From: Candidatus Angelobacter sp. Gp1-AA117
Lineage (GTDB): Bacteria; Acidobacteriota; Terriglobia; Terriglobales; Acidobacteriaceae
Direction: 5' to 3'
NCBI GenBank assembly: GCA_003223515.1
Contig: QHVI01000104.1
Coordinates: 1-42,378, forward strand
DNA length: 42,378 bases
Shown one piece after another: positions 1 to 6,514 of the stretch. The translations under genes and the position numbers were made by a program. The notes under the pieces are model-generated. The model made no database searches and had not been told where the DNA came from. It worked only from the letters and a program-made list of their open reading frames with translations. Each line of letters begins with the position of its first letter. The stretch's first letter is position 1.

Positions 1-191
1 GGAATGCCCAGCGCATGGTTCGCACGAGATAAAATAACATGCCCTTCTCCGAAAGAATTCGTTCCTAATGTCAGATCTCCATTGACTCTAATAGAAATAT
101 TACTACAGCCATGATGCTCCGCCCAGGCGGAAGCGCAGCTTTACAAAAAAACACGGATCTGGTTGATTCTCTCAGCCGGTCTTAGTCGCCA

Positions 192-1376
192 TCACGGACC
201 GTAGCTGCGGACCGTCAGCAACACTGCAGGTCGCGCTTCTGTGTCCATGTTCACCGGCCCCAGGCGCACGGCAAAGAGGCACTGGAAGCAGGGTGGCAGA
301 GGCTCATCAGGAGACCAGCCTACCTGTGAACTCATGCCGGCGAAGCGGTGTTCACTGGTCAGGGTGTGGGCAATCTGTTCGACGGCGCGGGTGTAATCGG
401 AGCTGATCATGGTGATGGCCCCTTCATCTTCATAAGGGTTGGGAATGCGCGTCACAATGCCATAGACATCCTGATTGGCATCAGAGGTGGTTTCGAGGTG
501 CAGGTCGTTTTTCTGTTTGCTTCGTTTGCGGTTCCCGGCCGTCAGTTCCAGTTCCTTTGCAGTTGCCTCCGTGATTGCAACGGTGCCGAACTTTTCCGGA
601 TGCAGGTTGTAGGCGAGCTGTTCGCAGTGCGCTGACTGGAGAATATTACGCATGAAGCTGTTGGTGCGCAGGTTTCCCACCAGGATCGGCGACGACTGTG
701 CGATCTCGGCGGTGGTAATGCGGCGGGCAATTCTGGCTTGGGCCTTCACCCCGGCAACCGAGGCGAACCACTCTTCGATATAGTCGCGCGCCGCCACCTC
801 GCCGCTGAGCAGATAAAGAAATGAAGGATAAAGGCCTTCCCTGTGGTCCTCAGGACGTTGCGACTTCAACTCCTGCAGCGCGGTCTCGCGGCTGAACTGT
901 GTCTGGTCATGATTGATGTCGAGATAGCGGGTGATGGTCTGGTCGCTTCCGTCACGGTAGAACAGCGGCTCGTTATAGACAACGAGTACGTTGCGCGCCG
1001 GAGAAAGATGCGCCTGCCAGAACGCGCCTGTTGCTCCGGGCGCCGCCACCCGGTTGATGAAATGCAGCCGGTAACCTTCTGAAGGGACGGCCGGAGGAAG
1101 TTCGCAGCGCCACTTCTGCACCTGGCCCGGTCCGGACTCGGCGTATTCTTTGAGCGCATTGCGCAGGTCAAGACAGCGCTCGCCCACAGCGCCTTCATCA
1201 TACTGCGTGCTCTTGAATACCTCTGTGGCTATGATCTTGCGGCTCACGCCCTGGGGTTTATGGAGGCGCTCAAAGAGATAGCGCAGCAACTCGGTGCGCA
1301 GCGGCGCCCGCTTGAATTCAGGGGTGCGCAGGATGGTTTTGACCAGCGCCGACCATTGCTCATGGTGCTCAGGCAT
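192..1376 (-). CDS. Hypothetical protein with putative N-terminal winged-helix-like domain
   Basis: This is a 394-residue protein starting at an ATG preceded by AAGGTC at suitable spacing. I do not recognise the whole protein. Residues about 25-105 (LLRYLFERL, then TEVFKSTQYDEGAVGERCLDLR, then LPPAVPSEGYRLHF) resemble the winged-helix-like N-terminal domain found on many acidobacterial and proteobacterial adenylate-cyclase-like or TPR regulators, where a conserved block precedes an LPxGxYxPxF-type strand. The middle part contains LVGNLRTNSFMRNIL, reminiscent of the GSPRSNPW-type segment in related Acidobacteria proteins. There is no signal peptide or membrane segment. It is divergent from the Gly/Cys-rich operon, separated by 148 bp, so it could regulate that operon, but nothing in the sequence proves it. 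The coding call is solid; the domain assignment is tentative. Confidence 0.7.
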   Translation of the reverse strand: MPEHHEQWSALVKTILRTPEFKRAPLRTELLRYLFERLHKPQGVSRKIIATEVFKSTQYDEGAVGERCLDLRNALKEYAESGPGQVQKWRCELPPAVPSEGYRLHFINRVAAPGATGAFWQAHLSPARNVLVVYNEPLFYRDGSDQTITRYLDINHDQTQFSRETALQELKSQRPEDHREGLYPSFLYLLSGEVAARDYIEEWFASVAGVKAQARIARRITTAEIAQSSPILVGNLRTNSFMRNILQSAHCEQLAYNLHPEKFGTVAITEATAKELELTAGNRKRSKQKNDLHLETTSDANQDVYGIVTRIPNPYEDEGAITMISSDYTRAVEQIAHTLTSEHRFAGMSSQVGWSPDEPLPPCFQCLFAVRLGPVNMDTEARPAVLLTVRSYGP

Positions 1377-1524
1377 GATGTGACCTTACGTGAACTCACG
1401 AGAGTTTACGGGGCTCCATTCGGGCTTGTCAAATCAAGCGCCGGCTTCCCGGAACCCCATTTCAAGTCCACTCCCCCGCCGGCATAATGGGCTTGCAAGC
1501 AGCAATGGCACCCGAGGAGGCGAG

Positions 1525-2433
1525 ATGAATCCTTTTGATCTTCGCGGCCCCGAGTTTCTGGTCTTCTATCTGCTGTTCACGCTTTTAACCCTGCTGGCGC
1601 TGCATCTGTGGCGGCGCGCTGCCGAAGCAGGCCCATTTCCTCCACAAGATGTAACTGACCCATATCTTTACGCCTGTCTCCAGGGCGGTTCCAGGGAAGC
1701 AATCAAAGCAGCCGTCATGACATTGATTGACCGCAATGCTCTGGCTGTGGATGACATAAGGATCAAGCTGTCAGACAATCCGGCGTTGCACACCAGCTCC
1801 GTAGCCATGGAGCAGGATCTCCTGAATCACTTCGCCATCAGCCCGGACAAGCTCTATGAACTCCTGAAAGAGGCGGAGTATCGCAACCCGTGCATTCAAT
1901 ACCAAGCCAGGCTGCGCGAACAGAAGCTTCTTCCTGATGATGCAATCATCGAAGCAAGACGCTGGCGAATAGCAGCGGCCATTCTCGTCCTTGCTGGAGT
2001 GGCAATCATCAAGATCTGTGTTGCTCTGGCGCGTGGTCATACCAACATCGGATTTCTGGTTCTTCTCACCATCATTGCGATCGTGCTTGCGTTCAAAGTT
2101 GGGGCTCCCCGGCGCACGCAGCTTGGAGATGCATACCTCGACAATGCGCGTGCGCTCTTTTCGGGTCTACGCGAAAAGGTCAATCCAGCGGACGCCGACC
2201 TGCTGTGGATGGCGGCTCTGTTCGGCATCGCGGCTGTGCCCTCGGCCTATTACCTTCGTGAGTTAGCCCGGCCTCCGGCAGGACAAGGGATAGGCTACGA
2301 TTGGTTGGACTGGGGAGGAGGTGGGGGCGACAGCGGTGGAGGAGGTGACAGCAGCGGATGTAGTGGAGGATGCGGGGGCGGTGGTGGCTGCGGCGGCGGT
2401 TGTGGTGGCGGTTGCGGTGGATGTGGAGGATGA
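1525..2433 (+). CDS. TIGR04222-like membrane protein with Gly/Cys-rich C-terminal tail (paralog A)
   Basis: The 302-residue product starts at the ATG at 1525, chosen because GGAGG lies 4 nt upstream and because the paralog downstream begins with the same MNPFDLRGPEFLVFYLL; the longer open frame upstream lacks such support. Residues about 10-30 form a membrane segment, followed by a soluble helical region of about 120 residues, two adjacent membrane segments (about 150-195) and a fourth hydrophobic stretch (about 230-248). The last 40 residues are almost pure Gly with six Cys spaced by two to five Gly and ending CGGCGG. This architecture matches what I recall of the TIGR04222 'near uncomplexed Cys motif' family. 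It is the first gene of an operon with a paralog, a DUF692 oxidase and a small protein. Inference: the Cys-rich tail is a substrate or metal-binding appendage modified by the DUF692 enzyme. Confidence 0.85.
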   Translation: MNPFDLRGPEFLVFYLLFTLLTLLALHLWRRAAEAGPFPPQDVTDPYLYACLQGGSREAIKAAVMTLIDRNALAVDDIRIKLSDNPALHTSSVAMEQDLLNHFAISPDKLYELLKEAEYRNPCIQYQARLREQKLLPDDAIIEARRWRIAAAILVLAGVAIIKICVALARGHTNIGFLVLLTIIAIVLAFKVGAPRRTQLGDAYLDNARALFSGLREKVNPADADLLWMAALFGIAAVPSAYYLRELARPPAGQGIGYDWLDWGGGGGDSGGGGDSSGCSGGCGGGGGCGGGCGGGCGGCGG

Positions 2434-2478
2434 TGCATTTGAACTGCAGCAGGAAATCTAGAAATCTAAGGAGGCGAG

Positions 2479-3321
2479 ATGAACCCGTTTGATCTTCGCG
2501 GCCCCGAATTCCTGGTTTTCTACCTGCTGTTGCTGGCAGCTACGCTGCTGGCAGTGGTTTTCCTGCGGCGCTCCAGAGAATCTGGCCTGCTGCCGCCCCA
2601 GGAGCTGAATGATCCTTATCTTTATGCATTTCTCGCGGGTGGTCCAGGGGCGGCGGTGAACGCAGCCACCATGGCGTTGGTCGACCGTGGCGCACTGAAG
2701 GTAGAAAAGAAGACGCTCACCATCTCACAAGACCCGGCGCTGCAAACCAGTCCTGTGCAAATCGAGAGAGAGGTGCTGGACTACTTCAAGCGCAACTTCA
2801 GCACACCGCGCGAACTGCTGAACCTGGCGCCCAAGCTCAATTCGTGCGTGGAGTATGACAACCGGTTGCGCAGGCAGAAGCTTCTTCCCGATACTGCCAT
2901 CAAACAGGAGCGTCGTTCCCGGGTTGTGAAAGCGGTACTGCTGCTTTTGGGCGTCTCCATCATCAAGCTCTTTGTGGCCATCGCGCGGGGACACAAGAAT
3001 ATTGGCTTTCTGATCATTCTCACCGTGGTTGGTTCACTCGTCGCGATCGTGGTTGGGAACCCGCGGCGTACCACCGTGGGCAATGATTATCTTAAGAATG
3101 CGCAGTCGCTCTTCTCCCGCTTGAAAGGTTCGCCCCGCAGGAAAGACAAGCCGGCTGGAGCCGACCTGCTGTGGGCGGCCGCCTTGTTCGGTGTTGCCAC
3201 TGTGCCCCAGGTGCAGTATCTCCGCGACCTTGGAATGATCGACACCAGCTCCAGCGGCGGCGGAGATAGTGGAGGTGGAGGCGGCTGCGGAGGAGGTGGC
3301 TGTGGTGGTTGTGGAGGATAA
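2479..3321 (+). CDS. TIGR04222-like membrane protein with Gly/Cys-rich C-terminal tail (paralog B)
   Basis: This 280-residue paralog of the preceding gene has the same N-terminus, the same order of membrane segments, the ALFG(I/V)A hydrophobic stretch and a Gly-rich tail, here with three Cys and the same final CGGCGG. The ribosome-binding region AAGGAGGCGAG-ATG is nearly identical to that of paralog A, so the duplication included the translation start. The 45-bp spacer between the genes holds no obvious promoter or terminator, consistent with one transcript. The tail is shorter than in paralog A, so number and spacing of Cys vary while the end is conserved. The last Gly codons (GGT GGT TGT GGA GGA) supply a GGAGG sequence 4-5 nt before the start of the DUF692 gene, pointing to translational coupling. 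The molecular function is unknown. Confidence 0.85.
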   Translation: MNPFDLRGPEFLVFYLLLLAATLLAVVFLRRSRESGLLPPQELNDPYLYAFLAGGPGAAVNAATMALVDRGALKVEKKTLTISQDPALQTSPVQIEREVLDYFKRNFSTPRELLNLAPKLNSCVEYDNRLRRQKLLPDTAIKQERRSRVVKAVLLLLGVSIIKLFVAIARGHKNIGFLIILTVVGSLVAIVVGNPRRTTVGNDYLKNAQSLFSRLKGSPRRKDKPAGADLLWAAALFGVATVPQVQYLRDLGMIDTSSSGGGDSGGGGGCGGGGCGGCGG

Positions 3322-3322
3322 G

Positions 3323-4183
3323 ATGAAGAAAGATCGAGTTGGTCTCGGCTGGCGGCCGGAATTGGCCGGCAGCATCTTCGCCTCGCTCGACAAGATCGAT
3401 GTGCTGGAGGTGCTGGGCAACGATCGCCTCACCGGCGACGATCAGCAGAAACGCGCCTTGAAGTCGCTGGCCAGAGAGGTTCCAATCCATATTCATGGAG
3501 TCGATCTCGGCCTGGCCGGCGCTGAAAAAGTGGACGGCAATCGGCTGGATCGGTTTGCGCGGCTGGTGAACTACGTACAGCCGGAAGCCTGGTCAGAACA
3601 TCTGGCCTTCGTGCGCGCCGGTGGCCGCGAAATTGGACATCTTGCCGCCCCGCCGCGTACCCAGGAGTCAGTGGACTGTGCCGTATGGAACGTGACCAGG
3701 GCTGCAAAGATGGTGGGCGCCGCTCCCTGCATGGAAAACATTGCCACCTTGATACAGCCGCCCTGCAGTTCACTCACGGAGCCACAATGGATTTCACAGA
3801 TCATCGCTGACAGCGAATGCGGGCTGCTGCTGGATCTTCATAACGTCCATGCAAATGCCACCAACTTTGGATTTGATCCGCTGCAGTTTCTGGCGGAGAT
3901 TCCGCTCGAAAGAGTTCGTTGCATTCACATCGCGGGTGGCAAGTGGATCAGCTCTCCGGATGGCAGCAGGCAGTACCTGCTCGACGATCACCTGCACGAA
4001 ACGCCGCAACCAGTTTATGAGCTTCTCTCGGAAGTTGCAGCGAGGACCGAACAACCGCTGACGGTAATTCTCGAACGCGATGGCGCTTATCCGGAGATGT
4101 CGTTGCTGCTGCGTGAAGTGGAGATGGCACGCGCAGCAATGGCGATAGGAAGAAAGAGAAAGGTCCGGCAACATGCAAGCTGA
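3323..4183 (+). CDS. DUF692 (MbnB/TglH-like) multinuclear iron oxidase family protein
   Basis: The start at 3323 lies one base beyond the stop of paralog B, with GGAGG inside that gene's last codons; the product is 286 residues, a usual length. It shows the metal-site pattern of the DUF692 TIM-barrel family: HGV around His58, SEHL around His93, EN at 138-139, LLLDLHNVHANA at 168-179 (Asp171, Asn174), IHIAGG with His202, LDDHLHETP with Asp221/His223 and ERD at 251-253. Characterised members (MbnB, TglH, BufB-type enzymes) are iron enzymes that oxidise Cys residues of ribosomal peptides, usually with a partner protein. The motif position usually written DVNNVY is DLHNVH here. Neighbouring genes encode Cys-rich tails, which would be natural substrates. 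The family call is firm; the reaction and substrate are inferred. Confidence 0.88.
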   Translation: MKKDRVGLGWRPELAGSIFASLDKIDVLEVLGNDRLTGDDQQKRALKSLAREVPIHIHGVDLGLAGAEKVDGNRLDRFARLVNYVQPEAWSEHLAFVRAGGREIGHLAAPPRTQESVDCAVWNVTRAAKMVGAAPCMENIATLIQPPCSSLTEPQWISQIIADSECGLLLDLHNVHANATNFGFDPLQFLAEIPLERVRCIHIAGGKWISSPDGSRQYLLDDHLHETPQPVYELLSEVAARTEQPLTVILERDGAYPEMSLLLREVEMARAAMAIGRKRKVRQHAS

Positions 4184-4424
4184 TGTAGAACGCTTCCTGG
4201 CACTGCTTTATACAGATGGAAAAGTGCGTAGCAGCTTTTTTGCCGATCCTGCTGCAGTTGCCATGGCACATGGATTGTCAGTGGAAGAATCACAGGCCAT
4301 GGCTGCAGTTCCTATGCAGGATCTGGAGACCGCTTCGCGTGGGTTTGAAAGAAAGCGGTTTCTGAAAGCAAGAGCAAGGTTCTCGTGGGTTCATTTCCTG
4401 AAACGAGTATTTGGAAGTCATTGA
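4173..4424 (+). CDS. Small helical protein, likely partner of the DUF692 enzyme
   Basis: The 83-residue product overlaps the end of the DUF692 gene by 11 bp, so it is probably translationally coupled to it. The N-terminal 50 residues (VERFLALLYTDGKVRSSFFADP then HGLSVEESQAMAAV) resemble a short helical domain that I recall being fused to the C-terminus of actinobacterial DUF692 proteins (SCO6045-like) and also resemble LigA-type small subunits. The basic C-terminus (ERKRFLKARARF) follows. DUF692 enzymes generally work with a partner protein that presents the substrate peptide; this gene is the best candidate in the locus, although it could instead be structural. It has no Cys. The stop codon is immediately followed by the inverted repeat of an inserted RAYT element, so the operon's original 3' end may have been altered. 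Confidence 0.75.
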   Translation: MQADVERFLALLYTDGKVRSSFFADPAAVAMAHGLSVEESQAMAAVPMQDLETASRGFERKRFLKARARFSWVHFLKRVFGSH

Positions 4425-4922
4425 GGCTCGTGTGGCACAGCCGCCCTCGGCTGTGCGGGGAGACTCTTGCCACAGCCACTTGTAATCCTCGGCTCTGTAA
4501 ACCAATCTCTTTCGAACCGGATTCTCCCGCACATATTGGATCTTCTCATTCAATTGCTCTGCACAACGAAGTACATGATCAAATGATTCATCCTGCCAAA
4601 CATGTCCATGCCTTTTGAGAGCTCTGTTGATCGAGTGAGCAGAGGCACCCTTAATACATCCAATCACCTCTTCGAAGCTGAAGGGCTCGAACTTGTGGGC
4701 AGACAAGGGTGTGAAGATCATATGCACGTGATCAGGCATGACGACCACACTATGGAGATGCATCTTTAAGCCGTTGTCATGCAGGCAGTGCTTAAGGACA
4801 AGGTCGCGAGCGATGGGTGGAAGTCTCCACCGGTTGTAAGTCACAAAAGTTATGTAGTGTTCACGTCCGGTTTTCTCAATGTGAGGGAGGTTGCGGCGAT
4901 AAATATATTGTCTTTCTTCCAT
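4290..4922 (-). CDS. REP-associated tyrosine transposase (RAYT, IS200-like Y1 family)
   Basis: The 210-residue open frame contains the Y1 transposase signature: VVMPDHVHMIF with the HVH (HUH) metal-binding pair near residues 65-67, the segment EVIGCIKGASAHSINR typical of RAYTs, and EKIQYVRENPVRKRLV carrying the catalytic Tyr near residue 129. RAYTs are single-strand endonucleases that cut and join DNA at REP hairpins. The gene sits between perfect 34-bp inverted repeats that contain a REP-like hairpin. After DYKWLWQESP the frame reads through the left repeat (TAEGGCATRA is the repeat translated) and then antisense into the small gene at 4173-4424, so the last 60 or so residues are not family sequence. 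The native C-terminus probably lay near residue 160. Confidence 0.88.
   Translation of the reverse strand: MEERQYIYRRNLPHIEKTGREHYITFVTYNRWRLPPIARDLVLKHCLHDNGLKMHLHSVVVMPDHVHMIFTPLSAHKFEPFSFEEVIGCIKGASAHSINRALKRHGHVWQDESFDHVLRCAEQLNEKIQYVRENPVRKRLVYRAEDYKWLWQESPRTAEGGCATRASMTSKYSFQEMNPREPCSCFQKPLSFKPTRSGLQILHRNCSHGL
4425..4458. repeat. Left 34-bp inverted repeat of RAYT element (REP)
   Basis: This sequence is the exact reverse complement of 4937-4970. It contains the hairpin GCACAGCCG-loop-CGGCTGTGC, with core AGCCGAGGGCGGCT on the opposite strand. It starts directly after the stop of the small gene at 4173-4424. Confidence 0.9.
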
Positions 4923-4936
4923 TCTTACAGTTCATT

Positions 4937-4970
4937 CCGCACAGCCGAGGGCGGCTGTGCCACACGAGCC
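4937..4970. repeat. Right 34-bp inverted repeat of RAYT element (REP)
   Basis: This is the exact reverse complement of 4425-4458, located just upstream of the RAYT start codon. The core AGCCGAGGGCGGCT recurs at 19063-19076 and, with one change, at 19264-19277. Confidence 0.9.
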
Positions 4971-5051
4971 TTTCTGTATTCAAACATTCACTAAGGCTTA
5001 GAACGAATTCCAACACAGATTTTGCATGAGCTTCTGGTATTGTTTTGCAGG

Positions 5052-6146
5052 ATGATCAAGCACATCCACATTGCCGGGTACCGGTCGGTTCGAGAGTTGA
5101 GTCTTGAGCTACAGCCCATCAATGTTTTGACTGGGCCCAATGGGTGCGGCAAGTCGAATCTCTACAACTCTCTGGTGCTGATCGGGCGGGCTGCCCAGGG
5201 ACAGTTTGCGCTGGCCATAGCTGAGGAAGGCGGCACACCCAGTGTTTTCTGGGCGGGTGGCGAGCGCATCCGGTACCAGCGCAAGAAGCCTCCGAAAAGA
5301 ATCATTCTGGAATTCGAGGGCGAAGATTTTGGCTATGAGTTACAGGCTGGCTTGCCGGCCCCGAATGAACTTGCCTTGCAGACCATGTTTACGCTCGATC
5401 CGCGCGTAAAAGAAGAGTACATCTGGCCGGCAGGAACCAGGCGGCGGGTGCTGATGCTGAAACGCGATGAACCTTCCGCCTGGCTGCGCAATGCGGAAGG
5501 CAACATGGTCGTCTATCCATTCCAGATTCTGAAACAGGAGTCGGTGCTTTCGCAGATCATCGATCCTCACCTGTATCCGGAAATCTCCTCCGTGCGCCAT
5601 GAAATTCTGGGCTGGCGTTTTTATCATCACTTCCGCACTGACCTGGAGTCGCCCTTGCGCCAGCCGCAGATTGGAGTGCAGACTCCGGTGCTGGGCACAG
5701 ATGGCCACGACTTGGCCGCCGCATTGCAGACCATCCTTGAAGTTGGTGAAGACAGCGCGTTGAAAGAGGCGATTGCCGAGGCGTTCGGCGGAGCTGAGTT
5801 GCTCATCGAGTCCATTGAGACATCCTTCAGCATGAAGCTGCGGATTCCAGGACTGTTGCGTCCGCTGCAGGCGCGGGAGTTTTCTGATGGACAACTGCGC
5901 TTCCTGTGCTTGTGCGCCGCGCTTCTCAGTCCGCGTCCGCCGGCACTGCTGGCTTTGAATGAGCCGGAGACCAGCCTGCATCCCGATCTCATCGGCGCAC
6001 TGGCGCGGCTGATTGTTCATGCTTCAAAGTACACGCAGTTGTGGATCACAACTCACTCCACGGCCCTGGCGGAAAGAATCGAAGAGCATTCCGGGCTGCC
6101 GCGTGTGCGGCTGGCACTCATGAATGGTGAGACGAAAGTCGAGTAA
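5052..6146 (+). CDS. ABC-type/SMC-like AAA ATPase (COG4637 family)
   Basis: The product is 364 residues from the ATG at 5052; ten further residues are possible from 5022, but homologues begin with a sequence like MIKHIxIxGYRSLRxL. Walker A is GPNGCGKSN (about residues 28-36), the signature-like helix is EFSDGQLRFLCLCAAL, Walker B is ALLALNEPETSLHPD (about 305-319), and the H-loop is WITTHSTALAERI. This is the RecF/OLD-like ATPase fold (AAA_21) in its COG4637 form. There is no fused TOPRIM or nuclease domain, so it is not a complete OLD enzyme. It stands alone between the RAYT element and a repeat-filled spacer. Its biological role is unknown; related ATPases act in DNA repair or defence, but nothing next to it indicates a partner. 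Confidence 0.85.
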   Translation: MIKHIHIAGYRSVRELSLELQPINVLTGPNGCGKSNLYNSLVLIGRAAQGQFALAIAEEGGTPSVFWAGGERIRYQRKKPPKRIILEFEGEDFGYELQAGLPAPNELALQTMFTLDPRVKEEYIWPAGTRRRVLMLKRDEPSAWLRNAEGNMVVYPFQILKQESVLSQIIDPHLYPEISSVRHEILGWRFYHHFRTDLESPLRQPQIGVQTPVLGTDGHDLAAALQTILEVGEDSALKEAIAEAFGGAELLIESIETSFSMKLRIPGLLRPLQAREFSDGQLRFLCLCAALLSPRPPALLALNEPETSLHPDLIGALARLIVHASKYTQLWITTHSTALAERIEEHSGLPRVRLALMNGETKVE

Positions 6147-6152
6147 CGACTC

Positions 6153-6183
6153 TTACCGCAGAGGACGCAGAGAGCGCAGAGGA
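6153..6183 (+). repeat. CTCTGCG-type intergenic repeat, copy 1 (forward orientation)
   Basis: The sequence reads CCGCAGAGGACGCAGAG followed by AGCGCAGAGG. It begins 6 bp after the stop of the COG4637-like gene. It is inverted relative to copy 2 at 6346-6379; ten copies occur in the window. Confidence 0.8.
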
Positions 6184-6221
6184 TTAGAGAAAATCGACAC
6201 ACCGGATCCAGCTCTCGAAAA

Positions 6222-6416
6222 ATCTGTATTACTAACGATCGAATTCTTCTTTGCTTGCGACGAATTCTCCCGCGCAGCCAAGGGCGCGTGCGGTCCATAG
6301 GGAGCAACACACCGCCAAATTCAATACACATCAACTACTTTTGTTACCTTTGCGTCCTCTGCGTCCTCTGCGGTTAAAAGGTTTTGGTTGTGGCTTCGCT
6401 ACGCTGTGTTCATCAG
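6222..6416 (+). repeat. Three-copy dispersed element of about 190 bp, copy A
   Basis: This non-coding segment is closely repeated at 31865-32057 and, truncated at the left, at 39376-39505. A 29-bp block (6289-6317) is identical in all three. The element includes an inner CTCTGCG-type repeat (6346-6379) and ends with GGTTTTGGTTGTGGC-like sequence. It occupies most of the 368-bp gap between the ATPase and the permease; the open frame of the permease extends through it only because no stop occurs there. Confidence 0.85.
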
Positions 6417-6514
6417 TGTTGATCTGTGGTGAGTTCACTAAAATCAGCGTAATCAGCGTTGATCAGCGGCAAAAATTTGTTCTGTCCCGCCTGCGCTGTG
6501 TTAGTTTGTTGGCA

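Larger units (their letters stand above)
4425..4970 (-). mobile_element. RAYT element bounded by inverted REP repeats
   Basis: A tyrosine transposase gene lies between two 34-bp sequences that are exact inverted copies of each other (4425-4458 and 4937-4970). Each contains a 9-bp stem, 4-nt loop hairpin. This is the classic REP-RAYT-REP (REPtron) organisation. The left boundary begins one base after the stop codon of the upstream operon. I see no target-site duplication. Confidence 0.8.

Noticed and set aside
1-150. Partial minus-strand gene (an open frame with SIRVNGDLTLGTNSFGEG-like sequence) at the left edge
   Set aside because: The frame has a stop upstream and no usable start codon, and I recognise no family; it may be a fragment, but cannot be supported as a gene.
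3034-3496. Minus-strand open frames opposite the Gly/Cys-rich region
   Set aside because: They are rich in His/Ser/Thr/Arg as expected for the antisense of Gly/Cys codons and lack ribosome-binding sites; shadows of the plus-strand genes.
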